From contig WAQR01000263.1 of the NCBI GenBank assembly GCA_015520145.1, positions 1-7,242 on the forward strand: a DNA stretch of 7,242 nt, written 5' to 3'. The position numbers and the translations under genes were made by a program. Shown one piece after another: positions 1 to 5,051 of this stretch. Position 1 is the stretch's first letter; every line of letters starts with the position of its first letter. The DNA is from Candidatus Hydrothermarchaeota archaeon. GTDB lineage: Archaea; Hydrothermarchaeota; Hydrothermarchaeia; Hydrothermarchaeales; WAQR01. Below the pieces are notes generated by a model. The model did not search any database, was not told where the DNA came from, and was given only the letters and a program-made list of their open reading frames with translations.

Positions 1-151
1 GCAGTTTACCCATACAGAGGAGTATCCAGGTTTCCAGGTAACAGAAGGACGTCATACAATTGTTGGTATATTATATGCATTGGGTGGTTACGACCCCCAA
101 AGCATGCCCATAACCATCCGGGTAGTAGACCCAAACAACAGCGGCATGTAA
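1..151 (+). CDS. C-terminal end of a probable secreted beta-sandwich protein (partial)
   Basis: The frame that begins at base 2 is open from the window edge to a TAA at 149-151, giving 49 residues; the start lies outside the window. The segment VTEGRHTIVG followed by ITIRVVD resembles the last strands of Ig-like domains of the 'G-x-H-T-I ... I-x-V' type found in archaeal surface proteins. The frame ends in tandem stops (TAA TAA, then TAG one codon later), which suggests a genuine gene end. No membrane anchor is visible in the tail. The next 170 bases hold a related surface-protein fragment in a different frame, so this could also be the front part of one decayed gene. Family assignment rests on a short stretch and is weak. 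Confidence 0.45.
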   Translation, partial: QFTHTEEYPGFQVTEGRHTIVGILYALGGYDPQSMPITIRVVDPNNSGM

Positions 152-158
152 TAAACTT

Positions 159-326
159 AGATCGGATTTAAAGAATATCTACAACCGCTCTCTCTCATCA
201 TCAGAAATCCAGGAGCTTTACAACAAAACTCTCTCACCCGGCCAGCACAGCGTAACCGTCTATGCGAAAGATGTAAGCGACAACTGGAACTCGACAACGA
301 GATGGTTTAATGTTACAGCGCAGTAA
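159..326 (+). pseudogene. Remnant of a LamG-like / Ig-like surface protein
   Basis: This frame has no start codon of its own and is closed upstream by two adjacent TAG triplets at about 122-127. It encodes DLKNIYNRSLSSSEIQELYN, which matches the conserved C-terminal signature of LamG/concanavalin-type domains ('D-x-x-x-IYNRxLSxxEIxxLY'). It continues directly into PGQHSVTVYAKDVSDNWNST and WFNVTAQ-stop, the last strands of an Ig-like domain. Only the ends of both domains are present, and the join between them is much shorter than two intact domains would allow. It therefore looks like a fragment left by deletion or frameshift, possibly of the same gene as the frame that ends at 151. The two N-x-S/T sequons fit an exported glycoprotein. 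It could instead be the real continuation of the upstream frame if the assembly has an indel error. Confidence 0.55.
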
Positions 327-492
327 TCTAAATCTTCCATGTTAGATGACATTGCTAATTGAAAAGTGCAAATTGAAAAATAGTAATCATGAACGCCATT
401 TCTCATTACTCCTATCCCGCATAGAATAACTTTTTAATTGTTGTTCACCATACTTGTTACCACGGGATATAGAAAATAGAGGAGTGATTATA
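327..492. other. AT-rich intergenic stretch before the DUF354 gene
   Basis: No coding frame with a ribosome binding site is visible here. The stretch holds a short direct repeat (AATTGAAAA at 357-365 and again at 371-379) and several A/T-rich patches that could serve as TATA elements, such as AACTTTTTAAT around 427-437. None sits at a distance that clearly predicts one transcription start for the TTG at 493. Confidence 0.5.
479..487 (+). promoter_or_regulatory. Ribosome binding site that decides the DUF354 start
   Basis: The stretch AGAGGAGTGA contains GGAG about eight bases before the TTG at 493, a good match to the archaeal anti-Shine-Dalgarno sequence. The upstream TTG at 454 has no such site. 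Confidence 0.65.
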
Positions 493-1470
493 TTGATCTG
501 GGTAGACATAACAAACCTTCCACATGTCCTGTTCTTTAAAAATTTTATCAATAAAGGCATGGTAGTAACCTCCAGGAAATTCGGCATGCTAAAAAAACTT
601 TTAATAAGACACGGCATCGATTCAATAGAAATAGGAAAACATGCCGGCAAAGACACTAAAAAAAAGTTAATCGAAAGCCTAAAAAGACAAGTCAAACTTG
701 CAGAAATCATTTCCAAAATGGATATAGATGTCGCAATTTCAAAGCAGTCTGTAGAGATGCCCAGGGTTGCGTTCGGCCTTAAAATTCCATCCATCCAGAT
801 GATTGACAACGAATTCGCTGAAGAACAAAACAGGCTTAGTGTCTCACTATGTTCAAGAATCATCGTGCCAAAAGCGCTGGACAAACGCCTGCTTATAAAC
901 CAGGGAGCAGACAGGAGACGGATAAAAATATTTAATGGACTCTTTGAACTGGCCAATATCAGACTATTCAACCCTGCGGAGGACGTAGAAGTACCAGAAA
1001 TCCCGGGAAATTACGTGTTAGTAAGACCAGAACCCAGATTCGCATCTTACTTTAGAGGATCAAACATAACTCAGGAAATCATCGATGAATTAAAAAAAAG
1101 CCACGATGTGTTTGTAATTCCCCGTGGACATGAGACATATAACGGTGCTAGAGCTCTTAAAAACAAAGATTCCCTAAACCTCATCTATCATGCAAAGGCA
1201 TTTATTGGCGGCGGAGGTACGATGAACAGGGAAAGTGCCCTTCTCGGCACACCAACGATATCATTCTATCCCCAGGACCTCCTGGGAGTTGATAGGATGC
1301 TGATAAAAAAAGGGTTAATGTACCACACAACTGACCCGAAAACGGTTGTTAGCCTCATAGCCGAACTATCCAAACCCGACTTAAGAAAAAAGGCCGCCGC
1401 CATTAAAAGAAAGATGGACGACCCACTTGAAATCATAAAAAACGAAGTCAACAATTTAATGATCAGTTAA
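493..1470 (+). CDS. DUF354 family protein (GT-B-like fold, predicted glycosyltransferase/epimerase relative)
   Basis: The 325-residue product begins IWVDITNLPHVLFFK, the diagnostic N-terminus of DUF354 proteins. It carries an 'RPEP' segment (residues 178-181), a 'PRG' (210-212), and the C-terminal GGGGTMNRESALLGTPTISF block (239-258). The last resembles the nucleotide-sugar-binding face of GT-B proteins such as UDP-GlcNAc 2-epimerase. The family is common in archaea and has no settled reaction; a role in surface polysaccharide or glycan assembly is inferred. I chose TTG 493 because it gives the family's usual N-terminus and has a ribosome binding site. A TTG at 454 would add 13 residues that look like translated leader, and GTG 484 is also possible. 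The stretch after FFK is about six residues shorter than I expect for the family, which may be a small deletion. The gene converges on a nucleotidyltransferase operon. Confidence 0.9.
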   Translation: MIWVDITNLPHVLFFKNFINKGMVVTSRKFGMLKKLLIRHGIDSIEIGKHAGKDTKKKLIESLKRQVKLAEIISKMDIDVAISKQSVEMPRVAFGLKIPSIQMIDNEFAEEQNRLSVSLCSRIIVPKALDKRLLINQGADRRRIKIFNGLFELANIRLFNPAEDVEVPEIPGNYVLVRPEPRFASYFRGSNITQEIIDELKKSHDVFVIPRGHETYNGARALKNKDSLNLIYHAKAFIGGGGTMNRESALLGTPTISFYPQDLLGVDRMLIKKGLMYHTTDPKTVVSLIAELSKPDLRKKAAAIKRKMDDPLEIIKNEVNNLMIS

Positions 1471-1517
1471 ACCCATTAAGCAGTATCTTTAAATGAAATT
1501 TAGTAATCCTCACAATC

Positions 1518-1538
1518 CTATTGTCCACTATTGTCCAC
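1518..1538. repeat. 10-bp exact tandem duplication (TATTGTCCAC x2)
   Basis: The unit TATTGTCCAC occupies 1519-1528 and 1529-1538 without mismatch, and the preceding C also repeats. It lies between the convergent DUF354 and DUF4416 genes. Confidence 0.85.
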
Positions 1539-1546
1539 CAACAGCA

Positions 1547-1560
1547 TTTTTCTCGTCTTT
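1547..1560 (+). terminator. Possible T-tract terminator for the DUF354 gene
   Basis: TTTTTCTCGTCTTT lies 77 bases after the DUF354 stop. Archaeal RNA polymerase stops at such T-rich stretches without needing a hairpin, and none is seen here. The position between two convergent genes supports the reading. The T-tract itself is not long, so the call is tentative. Confidence 0.35.
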
Positions 1561-1563
1561 ATA

Positions 1564-2091
1564 TTATAATGGCATGTTCGGCGATACTGTGGAATTCCTG
1601 ACATCTAAAAAGAACCTCAAAACTTCTTTCTGTCTAAAGTCAGGGTAAGTCCAGTCGAAAAAGATGCACGCATCTTTTTTAAACGACAGGGTAACTTCTG
1701 CAAATATCCCATCTCCTAGATAGATTCTATGAGGGAAATCCTTTGTAGTTGTGAGTATCAGGTTTGCTTTCGTAATATATCCTGGATCGATGTTTGCAAT
1801 CCTTCTTCCATCAACTGTAAATTCATCTTCAACAGAATTTGTAAACCTCTTTATTCCAGCAATATCCTCCCTTCGGATTAACCTTTTAAATACAACAAAT
1901 TTTTTATAGAGTTCTTCTCCCATTTCCTGCTCGTAATAATCTGTGAAATCGAAAACAAAAGCCCTGCTCTCGGTATCGATCTCTCCAAATCTTCTTACAA
2001 GCTTTTCCTTTACCTTCTCAAGGACATTTTCATCTCGATACATAATCCCTGAAAAGAGTTTCGCCTTTGCAGGAACCGATATCTTTCCCAT
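1564..2091 (-). CDS. DUF4416 family protein
   Basis: The 175-residue protein matches DUF4416 along its whole length. The landmarks are PAKAKLFSGIM near the start (7-17), FDFTDYYEQEMG (47-58), NIDPGYIT (100-107), TKDFPHRIYLGDGIFAEV (116-133) and WTYPDFR (147-153). The function of the family is unknown. It is a compact soluble protein without signal peptide or membrane segment. I place the start at ATG 2091 because GGTGG lies five bases before it and the family begins close to 'MG-x-x-x-P-x-x-x-KLF'. A GTG at 2100 in the same frame would add three residues. It is the last gene of a minus-strand operon, 31 bases after the stop of the nucleotidyltransferase gene, so co-transcription is likely. 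Confidence 0.88.
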   Translation of the reverse strand: MGKISVPAKAKLFSGIMYRDENVLEKVKEKLVRRFGEIDTESRAFVFDFTDYYEQEMGEELYKKFVVFKRLIRREDIAGIKRFTNSVEDEFTVDGRRIANIDPGYITKANLILTTTKDFPHRIYLGDGIFAEVTLSFKKDACIFFDWTYPDFRQKEVLRFFLDVRNSTVSPNMPL

Positions 2092-2122
2092 CTTTTCCAC
2101 CAGTTATTTGATTTATCCGATT

Positions 2123-2818
2123 CTACTCCACGGCATCTCCCAGACTTCTTCTCCCGGTCAGATGCATCCAGCTTGGAGCCTCCACGCCTTTAACCTTCAG
2201 TCCGTCATCGATCATCATTGATATGGCGTCTGTCAGCTCGTACTCGCCTCTCTTCGATTTTCTAACCTTTTCTAGATACTTTTCTATCACTCCTTTAAAG
2301 ATATACACCGGTCCGCATGCGATATTGCTCAGTATCTCGTTTTTTTCAGGTTTTTCTATCACCCTTTTCACAAGCCCGTTTTTTATTTCAACACTGCTTG
2401 AGTGGATTATCTCGTCGTCATCGAGATACTTGAGTGTAAGTGCCGCGCCGAGGTCCTCTTTCATGAAAAGATCTAAAAGTCTCCTGTAGTGCGCTTCTGG
2501 AAACAGGGCATCTGCCGATGAAACAAAGACGTCCTCTTTCCCTTTCCCTATCTGTCTCATTGCAGCTTTTAAGGCATGGGCAGTTCCAAGCGGCGCCTCC
2601 TGTTCAACGTATGTAAAATCTTCACCCAGATAGTTCTTTATCTGGTCTTTTTTATATCCGACGACGATTGTGATATCATCTATGCCGGCATAGTTCAGCT
2701 TTGCGATTACCTGTTCGATTATCGGGACACCGTTTACAGGAATCAGTGGTTTTGCTATCCAGTTTGTTATGGGCAAAAGCCTCTTCCCGCGGCCGGCTGC
2801 AAGGATTATCCCTCTCAT
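2123..2818 (-). CDS. Sugar-1-phosphate nucleotidyltransferase (NDP-sugar pyrophosphorylase)
   Basis: The enzyme class joins a sugar 1-phosphate and an NTP to give an NDP-sugar and pyrophosphate in the cytoplasm. The 231-residue protein has the Rossmann-like nucleotidyltransferase core. It shows GIILAAGRGKRLLPIT (3-18, nucleotide loop), KPLIPVNG with the conserved Lys23, QEAPLGTAHAL (73-83), the metal-binding Asp103 in SSAD, EKP (155-157) and GEYELTDAI (191-199). The length is the minimal catalytic core, without the C-terminal left-handed beta-helix that adds acetyltransferase activity in GlmU-like and some archaeal versions. Sugar and base specificity cannot be read from sequence; glucose-1-phosphate with UTP or dTTP is the usual guess. 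The gene starts 23 bases after the upstream hydrolase stop, behind an AGGTC-rich spacer that can supply the ribosome binding site. Confidence 0.92.
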   Translation of the reverse strand: MRGIILAAGRGKRLLPITNWIAKPLIPVNGVPIIEQVIAKLNYAGIDDITIVVGYKKDQIKNYLGEDFTYVEQEAPLGTAHALKAAMRQIGKGKEDVFVSSADALFPEAHYRRLLDLFMKEDLGAALTLKYLDDDEIIHSSSVEIKNGLVKRVIEKPEKNEILSNIACGPVYIFKGVIEKYLEKVRKSKRGEYELTDAISMMIDDGLKVKGVEAPSWMHLTGRRSLGDAVE

Positions 2819-2824
2819 TATCCT

Positions 2825-2849
2825 GACCTTCTCCAGACCTTCTAGACCT
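2825..2849 (-). repeat. Three AGGTC units spanning the stop-start junction
   Basis: Read on the minus strand, AGGTC occurs three times at 9-11 base spacing (plus-strand GACCT at 2845, 2836 and 2825). The array spans the hydrolase stop codon and the ribosome-binding region of the nucleotidyltransferase gene. The last copy lies within ten bases of that start. It may act as a multiplied Shine-Dalgarno-like element or be a relic of slippage. Confidence 0.6.
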
Positions 2850-3693
2850 CGATTTCCATAAGATCGTAACCGATTATTATCTCGCCTTTAAAATACTTTG
2901 AGACTATCTCCGCCATCTCCTCCTCCCTGCCCCGGGCATCAGGGGAGAAGTGGGTGAGGACGAGCGTTTTTACAGGCAGGTCGTCCAGCATCGGGCCGAG
3001 TGTCTCTGGAGTGGAGTGGTTGTATGATGAACGGCCGCCGTCAGGCATTGCACACTCGTGGATAAGGACGTCTACCCCGTCCCGGCACATATCAAGGATA
3101 TCTCTCGCAGGATTGGTATCGCCTGAATAGACAACTGATTTTTCCTGGGATGTGATTTTGTATCCGAGGTTTTGAAGGCTGTGGATACCACCTGCACATT
3201 TTATCTTTATGTCACGGGTGTCGTCGGAGGCCGCGGGAGCAGCGGAGGCGGGAGCAGATGGGACAGTGGGGACGGCTGGGACAGCTGGAGCGGTGGGAGC
3301 GGCTGGGGCGGCGGCATTAAATGCGACCTCCTCCCCGGGCGAGAGCTCGGTTATTTTGACGTCAAGCCTGCCACTTAGGTACGGGTAGGCTACAAGGAGG
3401 CCGCTGTACCATTCTCCCGTACCCCGGGGTCCAAAAAGTGCCATGTCCGTCCTTTGAAGAAGCCAGTTTGCCTTTAGAACTGCCGGGAAATCAGAGCAGT
3501 GGTCGAGATGGTAGTGTGTGAGAAAAACGGCTGAGATGTCTTTTGTATTTCTCCTGCTTTCGGCAATACGCTGCAGGATGCCTGCACCGCAGTCGAAGAG
3601 AAACTTTTTTTCCTGGATTTCCACCAGGATTCCAGACTGTGCCCGTTCTGGGGTGGGGATGGCATACCCTGTCCCGAGGAGTGTGACGCGCAT
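2842..3693 (-). CDS. RNase Z-like metallo-beta-lactamase-fold hydrolase with an Ala/Pro-rich insert
   Basis: The 283-residue protein is a metal-dependent hydrolase of the RNase Z-like branch. The start MRVTLLGTG is typical, and FLTHYHLDH (57-65) supplies His60, His62, Asp64 and His65. His171 in GGIHS, Asp192 in YSGDTNP and His248 in LTHFSP complete the two-metal site, and IHECA (211-215) and NHST (225-228) are family landmarks. The long RNase Z exosite arm is not evident, so tRNA 3'-end processing is possible but not assured; a phosphodiesterase is an alternative. Residues 127-156 are a low-complexity Ala/Pro/Thr/Val tract between two core strands just before His171, which is unusual for this fold. 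The protein has no signal peptide. It is the first gene of the operon with the nucleotidyltransferase and DUF4416 genes. A TATA box 28 bases upstream and no clear ribosome binding site suggest a leaderless mRNA. Confidence 0.88.
   Translation of the reverse strand: MRVTLLGTGYAIPTPERAQSGILVEIQEKKFLFDCGAGILQRIAESRRNTKDISAVFLTHYHLDHCSDFPAVLKANWLLQRTDMALFGPRGTGEWYSGLLVAYPYLSGRLDVKITELSPGEEVAFNAAAPAAPTAPAVPAVPTVPSAPASAAPAASDDTRDIKIKCAGGIHSLQNLGYKITSQEKSVVYSGDTNPARDILDMCRDGVDVLIHECAMPDGGRSSYNHSTPETLGPMLDDLPVKTLVLTHFSPDARGREEEMAEIVSKYFKGEIIIGYDLMEIEV
3226..3315 (-). repeat. Low-complexity Ala/Pro/Val/Thr-coding tract inside the hydrolase gene
   Basis: These 90 bases encode residues 127-156, almost entirely Ala, Pro, Thr, Val and Ser in repeating A-P-x and V-P-x units. 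The DNA is a degenerate GGAGC/GGCTGGG repeat on the plus strand with several GGG runs, more G-rich than the surrounding gene. It probably grew by repeat slippage in frame. Confidence 0.8.
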
Positions 3694-3717
3694 GAGTTTT
3701 AGATATGCGTTTGGTAG

Positions 3718-3731
3718 ATTTTAAGTTTTCC
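3718..3731 (-). promoter_or_regulatory. BRE/TATA promoter of the hydrolase operon
   Basis: On the minus strand GGAAAA is followed by CTTAAAAT, a good archaeal BRE plus TATA pair. The box is centred about 28 bases before the ATG at 3693, so transcription should begin at or next to the start codon. Confidence 0.6.
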
Positions 3732-3793
3732 TTTTTAATCCGTAGATGGGTCTGTGTATCCATGGCGATTCATGACGAACAATCCCCTTTTTT

Positions 3794-3808
3794 CAGTGGG
3801 ACTCACTG
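3794..3808. promoter_or_regulatory. Small palindrome upstream of the membrane-protein promoter
   Basis: CAGTG-GGACT-CACTG is a 5-bp inverted repeat with a 5-base centre. It ends six bases before the BRE/TATA pair that serves the gene at 3851. Its position in a divergent intergenic region would suit a regulator binding site, but it is short and could be chance. Confidence 0.3.
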
Positions 3809-3813
3809 TTTTC

Positions 3814-3828
3814 ATAAAAAATTTATAG
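3814..3828 (+). promoter_or_regulatory. BRE/TATA promoter of the two-TM membrane protein gene
   Basis: ATAAAAA is followed by ATTTATAG, centred about 26 bases before the ATG at 3851. The spacing predicts transcription starting at or within a few bases of the start codon. No ribosome binding site is present, in keeping with a leaderless transcript. Confidence 0.6.
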
Positions 3829-3850
3829 GATGGCTTAGAAACTATGTGTC

Positions 3851-4348
3851 ATGAGTAGAGGGAAGATGCTTGTCATATTATATTTTTTATTCAGTCTATT
3901 TTTTATATATATGATCTTCGAGCTTAGGATAGATGGGTTTGACGACGTTGTGGACGAACCTCTAAAATACGATAATTTAAGGGTAACACTCCTTGGGATT
4001 GTCTCGAAGACAGATATTAACATCTCGGAATATGTACTGTTTGACCACACGGTCTATACATATCTGCTGAAGGATAAAAGACCTGGTGAGGATGAAAGCG
4101 TGGTACTGGTATCACACAAGAAACTTGCAGGTGGTGAGAAACTGGTTTCAGGCATATTCTTCTACCCTGAAAAGAGGTGGAACGTGATAATACCTGATAT
4201 CGAATCGTTTATCTATGTTGAAGATGTCAGGGATTATAAAAAATGGAACTATTATGGCCTGTCAGATATCTCTCTATATCTGATTGTTATATATATTCTC
4301 CTTCTTGCAGTATTCGGATTTCTGGAGAAGAGGCGTAAGCAGACGTAG
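3851..4348 (+). CDS. Two-TM membrane protein with a possible OB-like outer domain
   Basis: The 165-residue protein is not recognised as a named family. It has a positively charged N-terminus, a first membrane segment at about 7-23, a soluble domain at 24-140, a second membrane segment at about 141-158 and a basic tail (EKRRKQT). The positive-inside rule places the central domain outside the cell. That domain is beta-rich: LRVTLLGIV, YVLFDHTVYTYLLK, VVLVSHKKLAGGEKLVSGIFFY and WNVIIPDIESFIYV. This order of strands, with a G-x-V near the start and a 'G-x-x-L-V-x-G' turn, recalls OB-fold proteins such as CcmE-like or NfeD-type outer domains. That is a resemblance by eye only. One sequon (NIS, 57-59) lies in the outer domain. 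It is expressed from its own promoter, divergent from the hydrolase operon, and is followed 57 bases later by the triple-repeat gene. Confidence 0.8.
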   Translation: MSRGKMLVILYFLFSLFFIYMIFELRIDGFDDVVDEPLKYDNLRVTLLGIVSKTDINISEYVLFDHTVYTYLLKDKRPGEDESVVLVSHKKLAGGEKLVSGIFFYPEKRWNVIIPDIESFIYVEDVRDYKKWNYYGLSDISLYLIVIYILLLAVFGFLEKRRKQT

Positions 4349-4369
4349 GAACTACAGACGTAAGAACTA
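4340..4369 (+). repeat. 15-bp tandem duplication across the membrane-protein stop codon
   Basis: CAGACGTAGGAACTA (4340-4354) is followed at once by CAGACGTAAGAACTA (4355-4369), with one mismatch. The first copy contains the TAG stop. The second carries TAA at the same place, in the same frame, so it gives a back-up stop. Confidence 0.85.
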
Positions 4370-4405
4370 AATAGTTAGTGGTGGCAATTATATTGTTGTG
4401 ATCAT

Positions 4406-4882
4406 ATGAATGGAAAAGAGCAAGATGGGCATATTGAACATATTGATCTTGTGTCTGCAATATTGACTGCAGCATACATTGTCAATACCATAAAAAGTGT
4501 CGAAGACCTTACAGAATCACTTGAGATATTCAGGGAGTTTCGGGGGAGATACTTCGATAGATTAAGGGAATGGGGAGATATAAAAGAGAACGAGACAGGG
4601 AATCTTATAGCAGCATTACTGACAGCAGGGTATATAGTAAATACTACGTCTAAAGAAGAGACTGTAGATGAGACTATTGATATCCTTACAATGTTTAGAA
4701 ATGGATATCTTAAGCTGCTTAAGACTAAACCGAGGCACATGAAAGACAGAGAGGATATAAACCTGCTGGCAGGTATCATAACCGCAGGACTGATAGTCAA
4801 TACCACAACGTGGGAGGAGATCCCCCTGGAGAGTCTTATAATCGTATCGGAATGTAAAAAGGAACTGCTTAAACTGGTCTAG
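4406..4882 (+). CDS. Hypothetical protein made of three helical-hairpin repeats
   Basis: The 158-residue protein is not recognised. It consists of three copies of one repeat of about 43 residues, with period 52-53: about 13-55, 65-107 and 117-158. Each copy begins with a small hydrophobic helix ending in a T-A-[AG]-[YL]-I-V-N-T signature (ILTAAYIVNT, LLTAGYIVNT, IITAGLIVNT; Asn27, Asn79, Asn132). A Glu-rich turn and an amphipathic helix of the type ESLEIFREFRGRYFDRL follow. The hydrophobic helices are too short and too punctuated for clear membrane segments, so a soluble all-alpha bundle is likely. The ATG is preceded by GTGATC at 4398-4403, which pairs with the 16S tail in the register expected for a short spacer. 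The last 14 bases overlap the tail of the minus-strand 56-residue gene. Its role is unknown; the repeat suggests a scaffold or binding surface. Confidence 0.8.
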   Translation: MNGKEQDGHIEHIDLVSAILTAAYIVNTIKSVEDLTESLEIFREFRGRYFDRLREWGDIKENETGNLIAALLTAGYIVNTTSKEETVDETIDILTMFRNGYLKLLKTKPRHMKDREDINLLAGIITAGLIVNTTTWEEIPLESLIIVSECKKELLKLV

Positions 4883-5039
4883 ATCCCAATTTCCACAGGT
4901 TATAAAACAGTTCGTATTCTTTTATCCAATTGGAATCATATGCCCCTTCTTTCACATCTTTGAGTATCAGTCTCCCCAGATAGGTTCTATCTAAAATGTT
5001 CTGTAAGCTGTCGGCTTCGTTTGCTATGTCAAAGGACAT
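4869..5039 (-). CDS. Small hypothetical protein (56 aa)
   Basis: This short gene begins MSFDIANEADSLQNIL, ends LWKLGSRPV, and stops at a TAA. AAGGT lies about eight bases before the ATG, and the start follows the stop of the 78-residue gene by only 12 bases. That supports translational coupling in a two-gene unit. The sequence is mixed charged and aromatic (WIKEYELFYNLWKLG near residues 38-52), probably helical, without signal peptide or membrane segment. No family is recognised. Its 3' end overlaps the oppositely oriented triple-repeat gene by 14 bases. The spacing and binding site argue for a real gene, but at 56 residues chance cannot be excluded. Confidence 0.55.
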   Translation of the reverse strand: MSFDIANEADSLQNILDRTYLGRLILKDVKEGAYDSNWIKEYELFYNLWKLGSRPV

Positions 5040-5051
5040 TTAATGTACCTT

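Noticed and set aside
357..379. AATTGAAAA direct repeats as a possible CRISPR or attachment-site remnant
   Set aside because: There are only two 9-bp copies with a 5-base gap, no spacer array, no tRNA and no integrase nearby.
387..971. Minus-strand open frame of 194 codons
   Set aside because: It lies opposite the well-conserved DUF354 gene, has Ser/Leu/Ile-rich antisense composition and matches no family; it is a shadow of the real gene.
1943..2845. Several plus-strand open frames opposite the DUF4416 and nucleotidyltransferase genes
   Set aside because: They are antisense to strongly recognised proteins, lack ribosome binding sites and have Ser/Phe-rich antisense composition.
2842..3693. 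Naming the hydrolase as bona fide RNase Z (rnz)
   Set aside because: The metal ligands fit, but the exosite arm that distinguishes true RNase Z is not evident and a low-complexity insert is present, so only the broader family name is justified.
3491..3763. Minus-strand frames of 63 and 90 codons at the start of the hydrolase gene
   Set aside because: They overlap the conserved N-terminal half of the hydrolase, including its HxHxDH motif, in another frame.
4402..4806. Minus-strand open frame of 134 codons inside the triple-repeat gene
   Set aside because: Its own repeated appearance follows from the repeats of the plus-strand gene. The plus-strand frame has a ribosome binding site and protein-like helical repeats.
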